From Deroplatys truncata (Eukaryota > Arthropoda > Insecta > Mantodea > Mantidae): 64,000 nucleotides of DNA. How positions within the stretch are numbered: the stretch's first letter is position 1; every line of letters starts with the position of its first letter. The DNA is taken from assembly GCA_030765065.1 (NCBI GenBank), contig CM060989.1:39609501-39673500 (forward strand), written 5' to 3'. Below the pieces are notes generated by a model. That model had not been told where the DNA came from, did no database searches, and saw only the letters and a program-made list of their open reading frames with translations. This document shows positions 32,165-42,719 of this stretch, in pieces. Made by a program: the position numbers and the translations under genes.

Positions 32165-32480
32165 CCGAGAGAGATACCTCCGGGTAAAGTGCGAGGCTCG
32201 AATTTGGGAGCTCCAGGTTCGAATCCCGTCAGGTTTTTTCGTGTTTCCCCGGGTCGGTAGACGGATGCTGGTGTGGCTCACCTTCTACCACGAATTTCCT
32301 GCCCCCATAATTATCTTTCGTCTGTTTCACTTCATCTGCTTCAGGGTTGTAGGCGGTTGGCATGTTACGGCAGGACGGTGGAATTTATGCTCTGGAAGGG
32401 TTTCTCCCTGGCGTTTGGCGGGACTACTAGGGCCGCCTTCCTTCCTGGAGCTGTCTCGTCTACACCCGGAGCTAGAGTTG
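32165..32480 (+). mobile_element. SINE-A
   Basis: CCAGGTTCGAATCCCGTCAG is the B-box region (about 32212-32230). CCCGGGTCGGTAGACGGATG and the remaining body follow. The start of the head is degraded. Confidence 0.72.
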
Positions 32481-32910
32481 TCAAGGACATGCATTTTACT
32501 CGCTCGTTTCATATGGTACATAATGAGACTCGCTAGTTTTTCCGAGTCCAATTCGTTTGAAAGGCAGCAACGAATATACCTATGGTCGAGCTTCTGGTTC
32601 ATGTGCCCTCTCGTGGGAAACTGGCATTTACTCGTTCGAGAGTGCACATCATAGCGTTGTCAGTCACTGCTTCAGTGCATTAGGGCATACGAATGACAAT
32701 ATCATGTACAATGTTAGTGGTTTTCGACTTTTTTTCTATCTACTATTACGGTCAAAACTTATTTTATACACTATGTTATAAAAATTCCATTTTTTCACGT
32801 TTTATTCTGTCATTACACCTAAGCAAAACATAGGTAAATTAAAATATGCTCCAAAATAAATGTCATAAGTTTTAATACAATATCATTCAGAATTTCTGTG
32901 AGATGAGATA
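32481..32910. other. Unassigned DNA
   Basis: No repeat or gene recognised. Confidence 0.35.
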
Positions 32911-33411
32911 ATATATATTCAAAAAGAAGCAACATACATTAAATACTTATTTCTGATGAACAACGACAGATGGCGACACATACGATACATCACTGAATAG
33001 AGAAAAGTTCAAAATTTTATTTTATGTGTACAAAAGGAGCACCATTTGTTATGCGAGGACGACCAGTGCTTTTCCGTTTACATACGCAACCATCTTCTAC
33101 GAATTTATTGTATCAACTATAATTTTTTTATGACGAGGCAGCTCGTTGTTGAACCTGCAACGAAATACACGCTGCAATGAAACAATGGATTCACTCTTTG
33201 CATACTGCAGCACACAAAATGACTTTTCCTGTGGCGTCGCCATTTTCTCGTAAACAAACATAGTGCCACTGTAGGCACTGAATGGAACTAATAGGTGGGG
33301 TTAAAACTTTTAACTTTCCTCTATTCAATGATGTGTCGTATGTGTCGACATCTATTGTCGTTCATTAGAAATAAATATTTTAAATCTGTTCCTTCTTTTT
33401 TGAATAACCCT
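32911..33411. mobile_element. Deleted long-inverted-repeat DNA transposon
   Basis: Inverted repeats of about 110 bases (AATACTTATTTCTGATGAAC... at 32940 against GTTCATTAGAAATAAATATT at 33361). The right end reads TTGAATAACCCTGTATA. The left end has lost the first bases after TATA. Between them, minus-strand relics MATPQEKSFCVLQYAKSESI and RFNNELPRHKK correspond to the N-terminal helix-turn-helix part of IS630/mariner-like transposases. The catalytic part is absent, so this is a non-autonomous derivative. Confidence 0.75.
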
Positions 33412-34142
33412 GTATATACATACAGATGCACAAATTAAATAATGTTTATTCTTTTAACTCTTATAAATTGCACACTTTCATTAAAGTAAACTGTGCTATT
33501 GCCAACCTTTTAACAGAAATTAAGGTTAATCAACAAAAAAGTTGTTGCTTTACTTGCTTGAATGCTATATACAATGGTTATTCTTAAAAAAATGAGTTTT
33601 GTTTTAACGAGATACAAATTATTGAACTTGAGAATAAACTTGGTAATGAAATAAATCTCTAACGGAAAACTAACGATACTCGACAGCACCTTAGTGCTAT
33701 AAATATGTAGTACAAAGTTTCAAATAGAATACATATAAAACCAAAGAAAGTTTTCTTAAAAGTAAATTTAAGAATACTTCAACATTTCTTATTATTAAGA
33801 TATTATTATTTCGTTCTCTCGACAATAATGCCAAAGGGCTTCTTTACATCCACTTCTTACGGTCGTATGTTTTGATAAATTTCATTTAATTTTTGGAAGC
33901 AATTTTCACTTGTACCATGCAACTCTATACCGGAATATTACGCGAACTCGGCCTTCGGTAACAACGTCGGTGAAGCAAAGAGACTGAGCTTTCGCCTTGC
34001 GCCTGGTCACACTGGGCGTTTGAACAGGAAATGATATACATACTCATTCGGTATACGAAAAGGAATGGACTGAGAGCGGGTCACCGTTCGAGTTCTGGTA
34101 TAGCCAACTCGCCCGAATCATTGTGTTCGAAGGCACGAATTA
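33412..34142. other. Unassigned AT-rich intron sequence
   Basis: No repeat or gene recognised. Confidence 0.35.
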
Positions 34143-34412
34143 ATGATCGTCCTCCGTGGTCCTCCATGCTAGGGGTACCTCTAGTTCCTGAGATCGCGGG
34201 TTCAAACCCGGAGGAGCGCGATAGATCCTTAGCATGGCTTCCTTCGGAAGAGAAGTAAAGCCGGTGGTCCCGTGTCGTAGATTTACGGCACGTAAAAAAT
34301 CTCAAGCCTGATAAAGAGGCCTCTGAGAAACATTTCCGGTCTTTCACGCCCAGTATAGAATGGGAAGCTAAGAACCATAGTGGTTAAAGAGCGACCATAA
34401 ATAAAACTCAGT
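34143..34412 (+). mobile_element. SINE-B, full-length, slightly scrambled head
   Basis: Head CGTCCTCCGTGGTCCTCCAT has lost the usual GTAGTGG, but GGGTTCAAACCCGG and the whole body remain. It lies about 280 bases upstream of exon d, in the intron. Confidence 0.85.
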
Positions 34413-34689
34413 TTAATTTAATTTTGTACATTTCCCCATTGCCTTGATTCTTACTCAGCTCTGATTCCTAGCCGTGATTGTCAAGAAAACACAGTGGCGG
34501 CCCCATCAAGCGCATTCATATCGTGGCCGACTACTATAAAACAATAGCAGCAACTGTTCCATTATTATCTTACACATGGATCGATTGTTAAAGGTAGTTA
34601 ACCTCATATATAATATTAAATTAGATGCAGAAACACTAGCATTTATTAAGTATAGCGAAAGCAATAACTGTTTTTCTTCCATTTGGCAG

Positions 34690-34832
34690 TTACAGGCAGC
34701 AGAAGAAATGGTAACTGAGAAAGATGCGGTAATCGAGAGTTTACAGGAAAGCAAGAACTCCTTGGAGCATCAACTGCAGACTGAAAGCGAAATGTTTCGG
34801 TTAGCTGAGGCCGAGAACGAGGGTGCACGAAG
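34690..34832 (+). CDS. Coiled-coil protein gene, exon d
   Basis: Acceptor TTTTTCTTCCATTTGGCAG (a second possible AG lies six bases further) and donor AAG|GTGAGC. It enters in phase 0 and leaves in phase 2. About 47 codons, LQAAEEMVTEKDAVIESLQE to RLAEAENEGAR, continue the heptads of exon c after a 14.8-kb intron. The next exon is not identified in the remaining 29 kb. Confidence 0.85.
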
Positions 34833-34869
34833 GTGAGCATCTTCAGGAGTCAGCTTAGAGTAAAATGTC

Positions 34870-35382
34870 TTCTAACACAGAGCACACGAGCTAAAAGCTT
34901 TAGATTATAAGCTTCAGTGTGACCAACTATGGTTTCAAGTCCAATTACATGGCAATCATCCTATGTATTTACACACGTCTAATAACTCCATTGGTTTAAT
35001 TAGGTTTTAACTTTCATTAAGTGCTTTTACATGATTAATTTCTCATAACGCTCGCATTATCACAATACAAATCGTCATACTTCAATTTATCGCAATTCGT
35101 TGTAGAGTTAACCTATACGTTATATTGGCAGCTTTCTTTGATCTAAAACGTTGCTCTTCTATCCAACCTACATAAATATTAAATACCGGAAATTATTAAT
35201 TCAGAAGAAACTAAGAGAAGCAGCAGAAGGAATAGTACTAGAAGTAACTAACCAAAAAAAATTCAGAAGGCAATATGATATAACATTTAATCGCTTCAAT
35301 GTCTGGTGTAAGGAAAAACTTGAACATAATTTCACTGCTAGCGAATCAACAAAACATCAAAGCATTTGACATCTTGCTTTTT
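34870..35382 (+). mobile_element. Element X, uninterrupted 5' part and ORF
   Basis: Second copy of the element at 10113-11158, starting CTAACACAGAGCACACGAGC only about 38 bases after exon d. The coding relic includes REAAEGIVLEVTNQKKF and QYDITFNRFNVWCKEKLEHN. In Crypton-like tyrosine recombinases this type of segment precedes the catalytic core, which is missing here; the frame ends in a stop at 35367-35369. The element is therefore a deletion derivative. It shows the empty sites for the MITE (about 35276) and Fam-H (about 35375). Confidence 0.7.
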
Positions 35383-36034
35383 AAAGTAATTTCTATTGTT
35401 TCATGAACACGTTATAAACGTGATCTCTGTTGGTTTAGGAATCAATATAATATTATTGATATTTTACAAATTTGAGCATTGTCTAAGAAATAGTATATGC
35501 CGCACGTATTAAAAGTGGTTTTAGTTTGCTCCTAGGATTGCATTTTAAAGTAATTTCTATTGTTTCATGAACACGTTATAAACGTGATCTCTGTTGGTTT
35601 AGGAATCAATATAATATTCTTGATATTTTACAAATTTGAGCGTTGTCTAAGAAATAGTATATGCCGCACGTATTAAAAGTGGTTTTAGTTTGCTCCTAGG
35701 ATTGCATTTTAAAGTAATTTCTATTGTTTCATGAACACGTTATAAACGTGATCTCTGTTGGTTTAGGAATCAATATAATATTATTGATATTTTACAAATT
35801 TGAGCGTTGTCTAAGAAATAGTATATGCCGCACGTATTAAAAGTGGTTTTAGTTTGCTCCTAGGATTGCATTTTAAAGTAATTTCTATTGTTTCATGAAC
35901 ACGTTATAAACGTGATCTCTGTTGGTTTAGGAATCAATATAATATTCTTGATATTTTACAAATTTGAGCGTTGTCTAAGAAATAGTATATGCCGCACGTA
36001 TTAAAAGTGGTTTTAGTTTGCTCCTAGGATTGCA
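35383..36034. repeat. 164-base tandem array, four copies
   Basis: Units start at 35383, 35547, 35711 and 35875; period exactly 164. They differ at only two positions that I can see. Each unit has two inverted repeats, CACGTT-ATA-AACGTG and ATCAATA-TAATAT-TATTGAT. The unit is the 3' portion of element X; its single-copy, diverged counterpart is at 9021-9187. This has the hallmarks of a recently formed satellite. Confidence 0.95.
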
Positions 36035-36466
36035 AAACTCTTTTCAAAAGCCTTCGATTTACAAAATTCCTACTCCAAAAACTTTTGCTATTTGTATCAT
36101 AATATACCATTTCCACAATCAGAGCTAAATTTGGTTTCTAGGTTACCAAAAATGAGAGAGAAATACCACATTTTCTCTTTAGGGAGAAGAGAGATATTAA
36201 CAACTCTACTTCTACATGTTTTACAGCGATCTAACCTTAATGAATAATATACTAGTTACCTTAATCAACAAATACACGTCGGAGATATTGTGCCCATAAC
36301 GTAGAAGACTTGTATTCCTTTCCTATTTCCGTAAAATAAACCAACAAGATGTTTTCTGAATACATTTGTACGTTCTTCAGTAAACAACATTTTTCCTAAC
36401 AAACCATTAATTACTTCACTAGCAGCACACGTTATATCCTTTGGCTATTTAAAATTACCCATTTTT
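36035..36466. other. Unassigned DNA
   Basis: AT-rich; no repeat or gene recognised. Confidence 0.35.
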
Positions 36467-36605
36467 ACTTTCTCTACTACGTACAGTAAGTAGGGGAAGT
36501 ATTGTATTCCACCCAAAAATTCGATACCGAGATTTCACTGGAAATACATGTTTTGAGACACCCTGAATCCAAAAAAAACATTTTTGGAAACATGTCCGTG
36601 TGTGT

Positions 36606-36645
<40 letters not shown>

Positions 36646-37411
36646 GTGTCTGTCTGTCTGTCTGTCTGTGAACAGCATAACTCAGAAACGAACAGTCGGA
36701 TAAACACCAAACTTGGTATTTAGGTTCAGTATCTTCCAGAGATGCGACACGAAGGTTTTCAAGAAAATCCTCCCACCCCAGATTACCCTTTACATGGAAC
36801 ATTTTTCGAAAAGTTTAATTTTCTCAAAAATGGCTCTAACGATTTTGATTAAAATATCATATGTTTAAGATATTTTTATGACAAATAAAATGTATATCTT
36901 GAATTTTCTGGGAATGTCTCCAAAAGTATTCTTCATTGTGAACGACTTTTGCATAACTGGTAAACCATAAGAGATATACAAAATTTTACTCCACAAAAAA
37001 TGTAGATCGCGTTATAATACACAATTTATGTCATATACATTGTTTTTGTTGAGTGAACCATTTTCGAGATATTGCTTGTTATTCGCTTAAATTTTTCAAT
37101 ACTTATTTTCTAAAATGGGAATTCGTTATTCATTTTTTTGTCTTGGATATGCAAAGAATTATAATCTGTGGCAAAGGGAATGGTGCTGCACTTAGCAACC
37201 AGCTATTAAGAGATATGTATGTGCTTAAAGGCTACTGTTTTTCTATATTGCCCTTGTAAATATATTTTCCCCTTACATCTACAAGAAAATTAGCAATAAG
37301 ATAGAGTCTGCAAATGTTTATCTCGATTAACATGAAGTAGATGGAGAATAAGCGTTTGTAAAAATAGTTTGTACAAGAGTAGAGAAAGTCATGTGAGTGT
37401 AACACATCAGA
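36467..37411 (+). mobile_element. Fam-H complete young copy
   Basis: Complete, about 945 bases, with a long mixed TG/TCTG tract (36599-36668). The termini sit in a T5 on the left (CCCATTTTT) and T5 on the right (CAGATTTTTC). Confidence 0.9.
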
Positions 37412-38465
37412 TTTTTCATTTAAATTCACCATGTAAACAATGCAATCGATATAAACAACGGCGTTGCTACGCACATCTTTTCAATAATTCCAAATACCTT
37501 ATCCTTGTCGATAATTCTAAAGCACCTCAATTAAATACTTAACACCGAAATTCAATAAAAATAAGAAAAATGCGACAATTTAGCTCTAGTCCAGGAAAAA
37601 AATGGTACATACACCATGGGACCGAAACAGATCTTTCCCTCAGTACATTTGTAGCCCTCAGGACAAAACCCTCGGACTCCAATTATGTAGGTACCTCGTG
37701 GAAAACATTTGTTTCTCTCCCTTAGTGTATAATATACTATCAAATTTTATTTGTCTTGGTTTCTAGAGAGAGGATGAAAACACTTAGTGATATTCTTTTC
37801 CCCGAGCAACGAAGATGCAAAAACAGCTGTGCACTATTAAATACATAATAATTAGGACCTTAACTTAGAATTACTCCATGCTGTGCTGATAATAGGCCAC
37901 ATTACAGTCCGTAACACCTGCTCACTTCTCTCCCAGGAAGATAATGCATCCAAGTGACTGTCTTGCTTATTGCTTCAACACGCCAAATAGTAACAAATGA
38001 AACACAGGGAGAGAAGCTAACGACTTATAACATATAAAGACACTCTCACCTGTGTCAGCTATAGTTGCCAAATATTACACGATTTATTTCCTACAATTTA
38101 TAATTCAAAGATTGCATAACATGTTGTATCCAGCTCATGGATAAATTACTATTAAAGATGCTTGCAACTGCCAGAATCATATTAGCCGTAGCAATATTGT
38201 CACACAGTAGTTTGACATGTTAATAAACCTACATGTGATTAAATGCCATCATCCGGGCTGGAATCGAAAGTATAACTTTGAAAACAGAAAGCCAGCGTCA
38301 CTCAGGCCAACGGAGTGCTTCAAGTAAACCAAAATTAAAACGCTTTTAAAAGAACTTGTAAAACATTTAATTATTTAAATTTTAGTGTCGTAAATTTAAT
38401 TTATTAAACGTAGGTAGTAGCAACTTCACAAAAAATGTTACCTTGTATTTTCCATGTTCCTTTTT
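37412..38465. other. Mostly unassigned DNA
   Basis: About 1 kb with no recognised repeat. It contains the small cysteine-bearing frame listed separately. Confidence 0.4.
37552..37743 (-). CDS. Doubtful small cysteine-bearing ORF or exon
   Basis: The minus-strand frame has four cysteines in a compact spacing (KCFPRGTYIIGVRGFCPEGY, then KCTEGKICFGP), reminiscent of small disulfide modules such as EB-like domains. There is no signal peptide, the flanking splice sites are weak and the frame lies in otherwise non-coding DNA. It may be an exon, a relic or chance; I do not assign a function. Confidence 0.15.
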   Translation of the reverse strand: MIVYYTLRERNKCFPRGTYIIGVRGFCPEGYKCTEGKICFGPMVYVPFFSWTRAKLSHFSYFY

Positions 38466-38745
38466 ACCTTCTCTATCACGCATCTAGTAGGTAGAGAAGG
38501 TATTGCATTCTACCCAAAAATTCGATACCGAGATTTCAGCGGAAATAGGTCCTCTGAATCCAAAAGAAGCATTTTTTAAAAACAAAGGTCTTGTGTGTAT
38601 TCAAAAATAAAAACCCAGACAAATACCAAATTTGGGATTTAAGTTCAATGTCTTCAAAAGATGCAGCAAAAAGATTTTCAAGAAAATTTCGTACAACAAC
38701 TACCCTTTAAATGGAACATTTTTCGAAAATTTTGATTTTCTAATT
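38466..38745 (+). mobile_element. Old Fam-H 5' half
   Basis: Starts ACCTTCTCTATCACGCATC and runs to the AATTTTGATTTTCTAA block. The 3' half is missing. Confidence 0.75.
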
Positions 38746-38767
38746 TTTTGTTCTAGTTCTTAGCTTT

Positions 38768-38823
38768 CATCACTAGGAATATAGTTAAGATGATCACTAA
38801 TAGCTTCTATAGTATTCTCTGAA
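38768..38823 (-). CDS. Possible terminal exon of an unknown gene
   Basis: On the minus strand, an acceptor-like ATGAAATTTCAG is followed by a frame TIEAISDHLNYIPSDES and a stop at about 38768. It would follow the exon at 38845-39039 across a 79-base intron, but the phases do not join in the best frames. A one-base change or another splice choice would be needed. Confidence 0.2.
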
Positions 38824-38844
38824 ATTTCATGTAATCCTTGTTAA

Positions 38845-39039
38845 CTAAATTAAAGTTATTTCTACATACCTCCTTTTCTTGAGAACACCTCGAGCACGTT
38901 TGGATTTTACCTCTATGCTTTTTGCTTCATTGTTTCTGGTTGATCTTCCTTTTTCTCTCTGAAGAAAAAGATTGAGAGTAGAATTATCTAATACACTGCT
39001 GTCATTTTGAAGCTCAGCACAGAAAGTAACAGAAAACAA
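38845..39039 (-). CDS. Possible exon of an unknown nuclear-type protein
   Basis: Minus-strand frame with LDNSTLNLFLQREKGRSTRN followed by a basic stretch VKSKRARGVLKKRR, which resembles a nuclear localisation signal. A donor AG|GTATGT lies at its end (about 38870) and a pyrimidine-rich acceptor before ELQNDSS. Amino-acid composition is protein-like, unlike the repeat-derived frames around it. It could be an exon of a nested or neighbouring gene, or a retro-copy fragment. Confidence 0.3.
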   Translation of the reverse strand: MFSVTFCAELQNDSSVLDNSTLNLFLQREKGRSTRNNEAKSIEVKSKRARGVLKKRRYVEITLI

Positions 39040-39409
39040 AGCTCCAAACTATGAGAAAATTGATTCTCATTTATACGAGGTGTAGTAACCTAAATTTACA
39101 AGACTTTAAGAAAATTTCACATATTATATTTCGAAACAACAAATGAAAAGTTATGCTAAAATGGAGCACAATTAAGCTGCTAAGCTCACTTTTTTATTTT
39201 AAAAGGGAAGGGAGAGAAATAAATGACTTATGTACTGCGAACAGCTGTGATCTATTGTGCTTCCTTTTATTTAATCCCCTAAAATCTTTGCCTTATTCAC
39301 AAAAAAGTCTACAAATATCTTAATAGGAACTTCTTGAAATCCTTATATTACCCTAAGAACTGTAGAGCTTCACAGTCACACACCAAATGGGATACTGTTT
39401 CATATTGTC

Positions 39410-40112
39410 CATGAACAGCATAATTAAAAAACGAAAAATCGGATAAATACCAAACTTGGTATTTAAATTCAGAATATTTTCAAGAAAATACCCCCTGTCC
39501 CAAACTACTCTTTACATGGAGCATTTTTCAACATTTCTATTTTCTAAAAATGGCTCTAATGATTTTTTATTAAATTAAAATACCATATGTTAAAAGATTT
39601 TTACATGACAAATAAAATGCATATTTTGAATTTTCTGGGAATAGCCTGTGAAGCCTTCTTCATTCGAAAGGAATTTTGTATAATCTTGTATAACTGATAA
39701 ACGTTAAGCGATAGACGAAAACGTACTGCACAAAAAACGTAGATCTCTTTAAAACAGACAGTTTATTTACAATAAATTTTTGTGGCATCAGCCATTTCCG
39801 AGGTATCCGTTAATAACAGTTCAATTTGTTACTTTGTCATTCGTTTAAGTCCAACGAATTTCGGTTGTTTCTGGCGATGTCATGGAAACAGTATGGAATT
39901 TTAAGGCAGCGTGTAGCGTCCAGTTCTTAAACATTTGACTATCGCTGTTCTCTTTGTATCTATAACGAAATCTATAATGTAGCTATTTCTTCAGAGGTTT
40001 ATCTGGATTAAAATGAAGTAGATAGAAAAATAAACTTTCGTAAGAATAATTTGTATGCCCGCTAATAAACCATACAGGGTAGAGGGAATCATGTGAATGT
40101 AACATAGACCTT
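39410..40112 (+). mobile_element. Old Fam-H, 5'-truncated
   Basis: From ATGAACAGCATAATTAAAAAACG to GTAGAGGGAATCATGTGAATG; the AAGATGCGACA block is deleted. Confidence 0.78.
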
Positions 40113-40737
40113 TTTTCCTTCCTCGTGATCATGCAAAGAGCATGACATTTCAAAGCCGCCACATAACGATGGACTGTATAAAAATTATCAACAGTAGTAG
40201 CACAAGTGCTGATAGTTTTCCAACGATTTAATTCAGGTTAACTAATGCTTCTTTTCATGATAATTATTTCGAGACCGATGGTTTTGGTTTGAAAAATAAA
40301 ATTAAATTGTTGTGTACAAGAGCTACTCCACTTGATAATAACACGAAAAGTTTATTTATTATAACTTAATTTAGCGGCAGCCTTGTGGATGATGAATGCT
40401 TGTGAAAAGGAAATAATGCATATCTCTTTGTCACTCACTGAGCCGTCAACTTTATAATTTCTCTGTCTCTGCACAGGGTTTCGAAAGTTGGTTCAACACC
40501 ATACTCTTGTTCTTCGTATTTTCAGGAGTTAACTTGTCTACAGCTGCTCTTATATTAGCAATATTTTGACTACCAAAGCACGCCATATTTAAATTGTAAT
40601 TATGTAGTCACGGCCTACGTGATCTCAAAGAATGCATTCCTATAAATTAAAAACAAGTGCATTGCGATGAAATACTATCAGTGTAATTATCGAAGGTGCG
40701 TTACTATCAGCGTAGTACGGTTTTAAATGTCACGTGT
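40113..40737. other. Unassigned DNA
   Basis: The first 100 bases resemble a Fam-H middle piece (ATGCAAAGAGCATGACATTTCAAAG). The rest is unrecognised. Confidence 0.35.
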
Positions 40738-40744
40738 CTAGCAT

Positions 40745-40966
40745 ACTCTACTAGTGCGATGGCTCAGGCGGTAACGTCGTGGCCCGCAATCGGGAGGTGC
40801 CGGGTTCAAACCTCGTGGACCATCAAGGTAAATACCGGATTGTATATTTAATACCACGACCCAAAATCTAAAGCAATAGTAAAGATGAAAAATAGGTGAT
40901 AATAGCGATCCACAGATCATGAAAGCAGTTAGACTGGACGGCATCTAATGCCATCTGCACAGCACG
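40745..40966 (+). mobile_element. SINE-F, tRNA-headed
   Basis: GCGATGGCTCAGGCGGTAAC and GCCGGGTTCAAACCTCGTGG supply the A and B boxes. The 3' part runs into the repeat unit GTTAGACTGGACGGCATCTA, which recurs downstream as a minisatellite. Confidence 0.65.
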
Positions 40967-41260
40967 AAATTGAAACTGAGTTTTATTTATGGACGCTCTT
41001 TAACTACTATGGTTCTTAGTGTCCCATTCTATATTGGGCGTGAAAGACCGGGAATTTTGCTCAGAGACCTCTTATCAGGCTTGAGGTTCTTTTACGTGCC
41101 GTAAATCTACGACATGGAACCACCGGCTTTACTTCCCTTCCGAAGGAAGCCGTGCTAAGGATATTTACGCCCGAAAAAATCCATCGCCCTCCGCCGGGTT
41201 GAACCCGCGACCTCGGGAACTAGAGGCTAGCATGGTACCACTAGTCCACGGAGGACGACG
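40967..41260 (-). mobile_element. SINE-B inserted in SINE-F/minisatellite
   Basis: Full-length minus-strand copy. The interrupted repeat reads GCACGAA on the left and GCAGAAGATCC on the right; intact units downstream read GCACGAAGCAGAAGATCC, so the insertion point is clear. Confidence 0.85.
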
Positions 41261-41611
41261 CAGAAGATCCAGTATGCGCTAGGGTCTCTGTGGACACGTG
41301 ACGAAGCATGACGGCATGATTACAGGGATGAGCCATAGAAGGTTAACTGTCCGTCTTTCTGTGTGAGGGCGGCGGTTAGACTTGACGGCAACCTAATGCC
41401 ATTTGCTCGGCACGAAGCGGGTGGTTACAGGGATGAGACCTAGAAGGCTAACTATCCGCCTTTCTGTGTGAAGGCGGCGGTTAGACCCTAATGTCATCTG
41501 CACGGCACGAATCAGAAGATCCGGTAAATATGCGCTAGGGTCCTTGTGGACACGACGAAGCGGGTGGTTACACGGATGAGACCTAGAAGGCTAACTGACC
41601 ACCTTTCTTAA
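41261..41611. repeat. Minisatellite, left part
   Basis: Repeated modules GGATGAGACCTAGAAGGCTA (41326, 41426, 41574), GGCGGCGGTTAGAC and GCGCTAGGGTCTCTGTGGAC. Two unit lengths occur, about 96 and 148 bases, because the AAGATCC...GGACACGACG module is absent from some units. Confidence 0.8.
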
Positions 41612-42380
41612 GTGTTGCCAACATATTATTCGTTTCCCCGTCATACCAACAACCAAAAATCCGCCAAAATCCGTCAAAATAAAAATTAGACACTCCGTAT
41701 TTTCATGTAAAATTAAACACATCAAGAAAACTTATTTTAAATATGCCACTCGTTTGTTTGCTCGTTGGCTCAACAAACCAGAAAAAATAAAAACTACGCA
41801 GTATTTTCAGCAGATTTAAGCATATTTGCTTACTGATGTACTTTTCACACTGACAGAACTAATTGTGTTTCTGAGGTGGAAGTCACATGCGCTGATGATA
41901 AATAACGTTCAGTTCATTTAAATTATTGAAAACGCTAATACCATATATAAGGGAACTGAGGAAAGTAGGCTTGAGGAATCTCTCATATGGATGCTAAACC
42001 TTATGTTATTATTTATACTTTACGCTCCAGGTCTAACCGTATAAACATATTATTCGGTATACAGATGGGAAATAACCTGGATGTTAGCAAGTTTATGCTG
42101 CAATAACCTAATATGTAACTCAGACATCATGATGAAACACTCATGCACATTACAGTAACTTGTGAGGCCATACAAAAAATTCGTAAATATATCATGGTCC
42201 ATGCAGGGAAATAAAATAAGACTTGCATGCGTAAGAATTGTTTAAAAGAAAATGCAACAATTTTTAAAAATAAAAACTAGCCATTATAATCAGTCAAAAT
42301 GACTCATAACTACTCCGTCATCCGCCAAATACGTTTTTTTCCCGTCGTACTACTTAAAAATCCGTCAGATTGGCAACCTG
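41612..42380. mobile_element. hAT-like non-autonomous element, 769 bases
   Basis: Ends GTGTTGCCAAC at the left and TTGGCAACCTG at the right are typical of hAT elements. They are flanked by an imperfect 8-base duplication (TTTCTTAA at 41604-41611, TTTCTATA at 42381-42388). The subterminal regions are rich in CCGTCA and CCGCCAAA motifs. It has no transposase. It splits the minisatellite. Confidence 0.75.
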
Positions 42381-42530
42381 TTTCTATATGAGAGCGGCAG
42401 TTAGACTGGACGGATTGCCATCTGCACGGCACGAAGCAGAAGATCCAGTTTGTTTGCACTAGGGTCTCTGTGGACATGACGAAGTGGGTGGTTACAGGGA
42501 TGAGACCTAGAAGACTAACTGTCCACCACG
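42381..42530. repeat. Minisatellite, right part
   Basis: Continues with GAGAGCGGCAGTTAGACTGG, GCACTAGGGTCTCTGTGGAC and GGATGAGACCTAGAAGACTA. Confidence 0.8.
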
Positions 42531-42597
42531 AATCAATCTAACAGTTATCCACTAACAGATCCGTCGCGATATGACCAAGTAATTAAAGCGACGTAAA

Positions 42598-42690
42598 ATA
42601 AATAAGAGTAATAATAATAAGAGTAATAATAATAATAATAATAAGAGTAATAATAATAATAATAATAAGAGTAATAATAATAATAATCTA
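42598..42690. repeat. AAT microsatellite with AAGAGT interruptions
   Basis: AAT runs separated by AAGAGT at regular points, giving a higher-order pattern with growing run length. Confidence 0.93.
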
Positions 42691-42719
42691 CTTGCCACTG
42701 GCTAATAGAATAGTGAGTG

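Noticed and set aside
35383..36034. CRISPR-like array
   Set aside because: Direct tandem repeats of 164 bases without unique spacers in a spliced eukaryotic gene.
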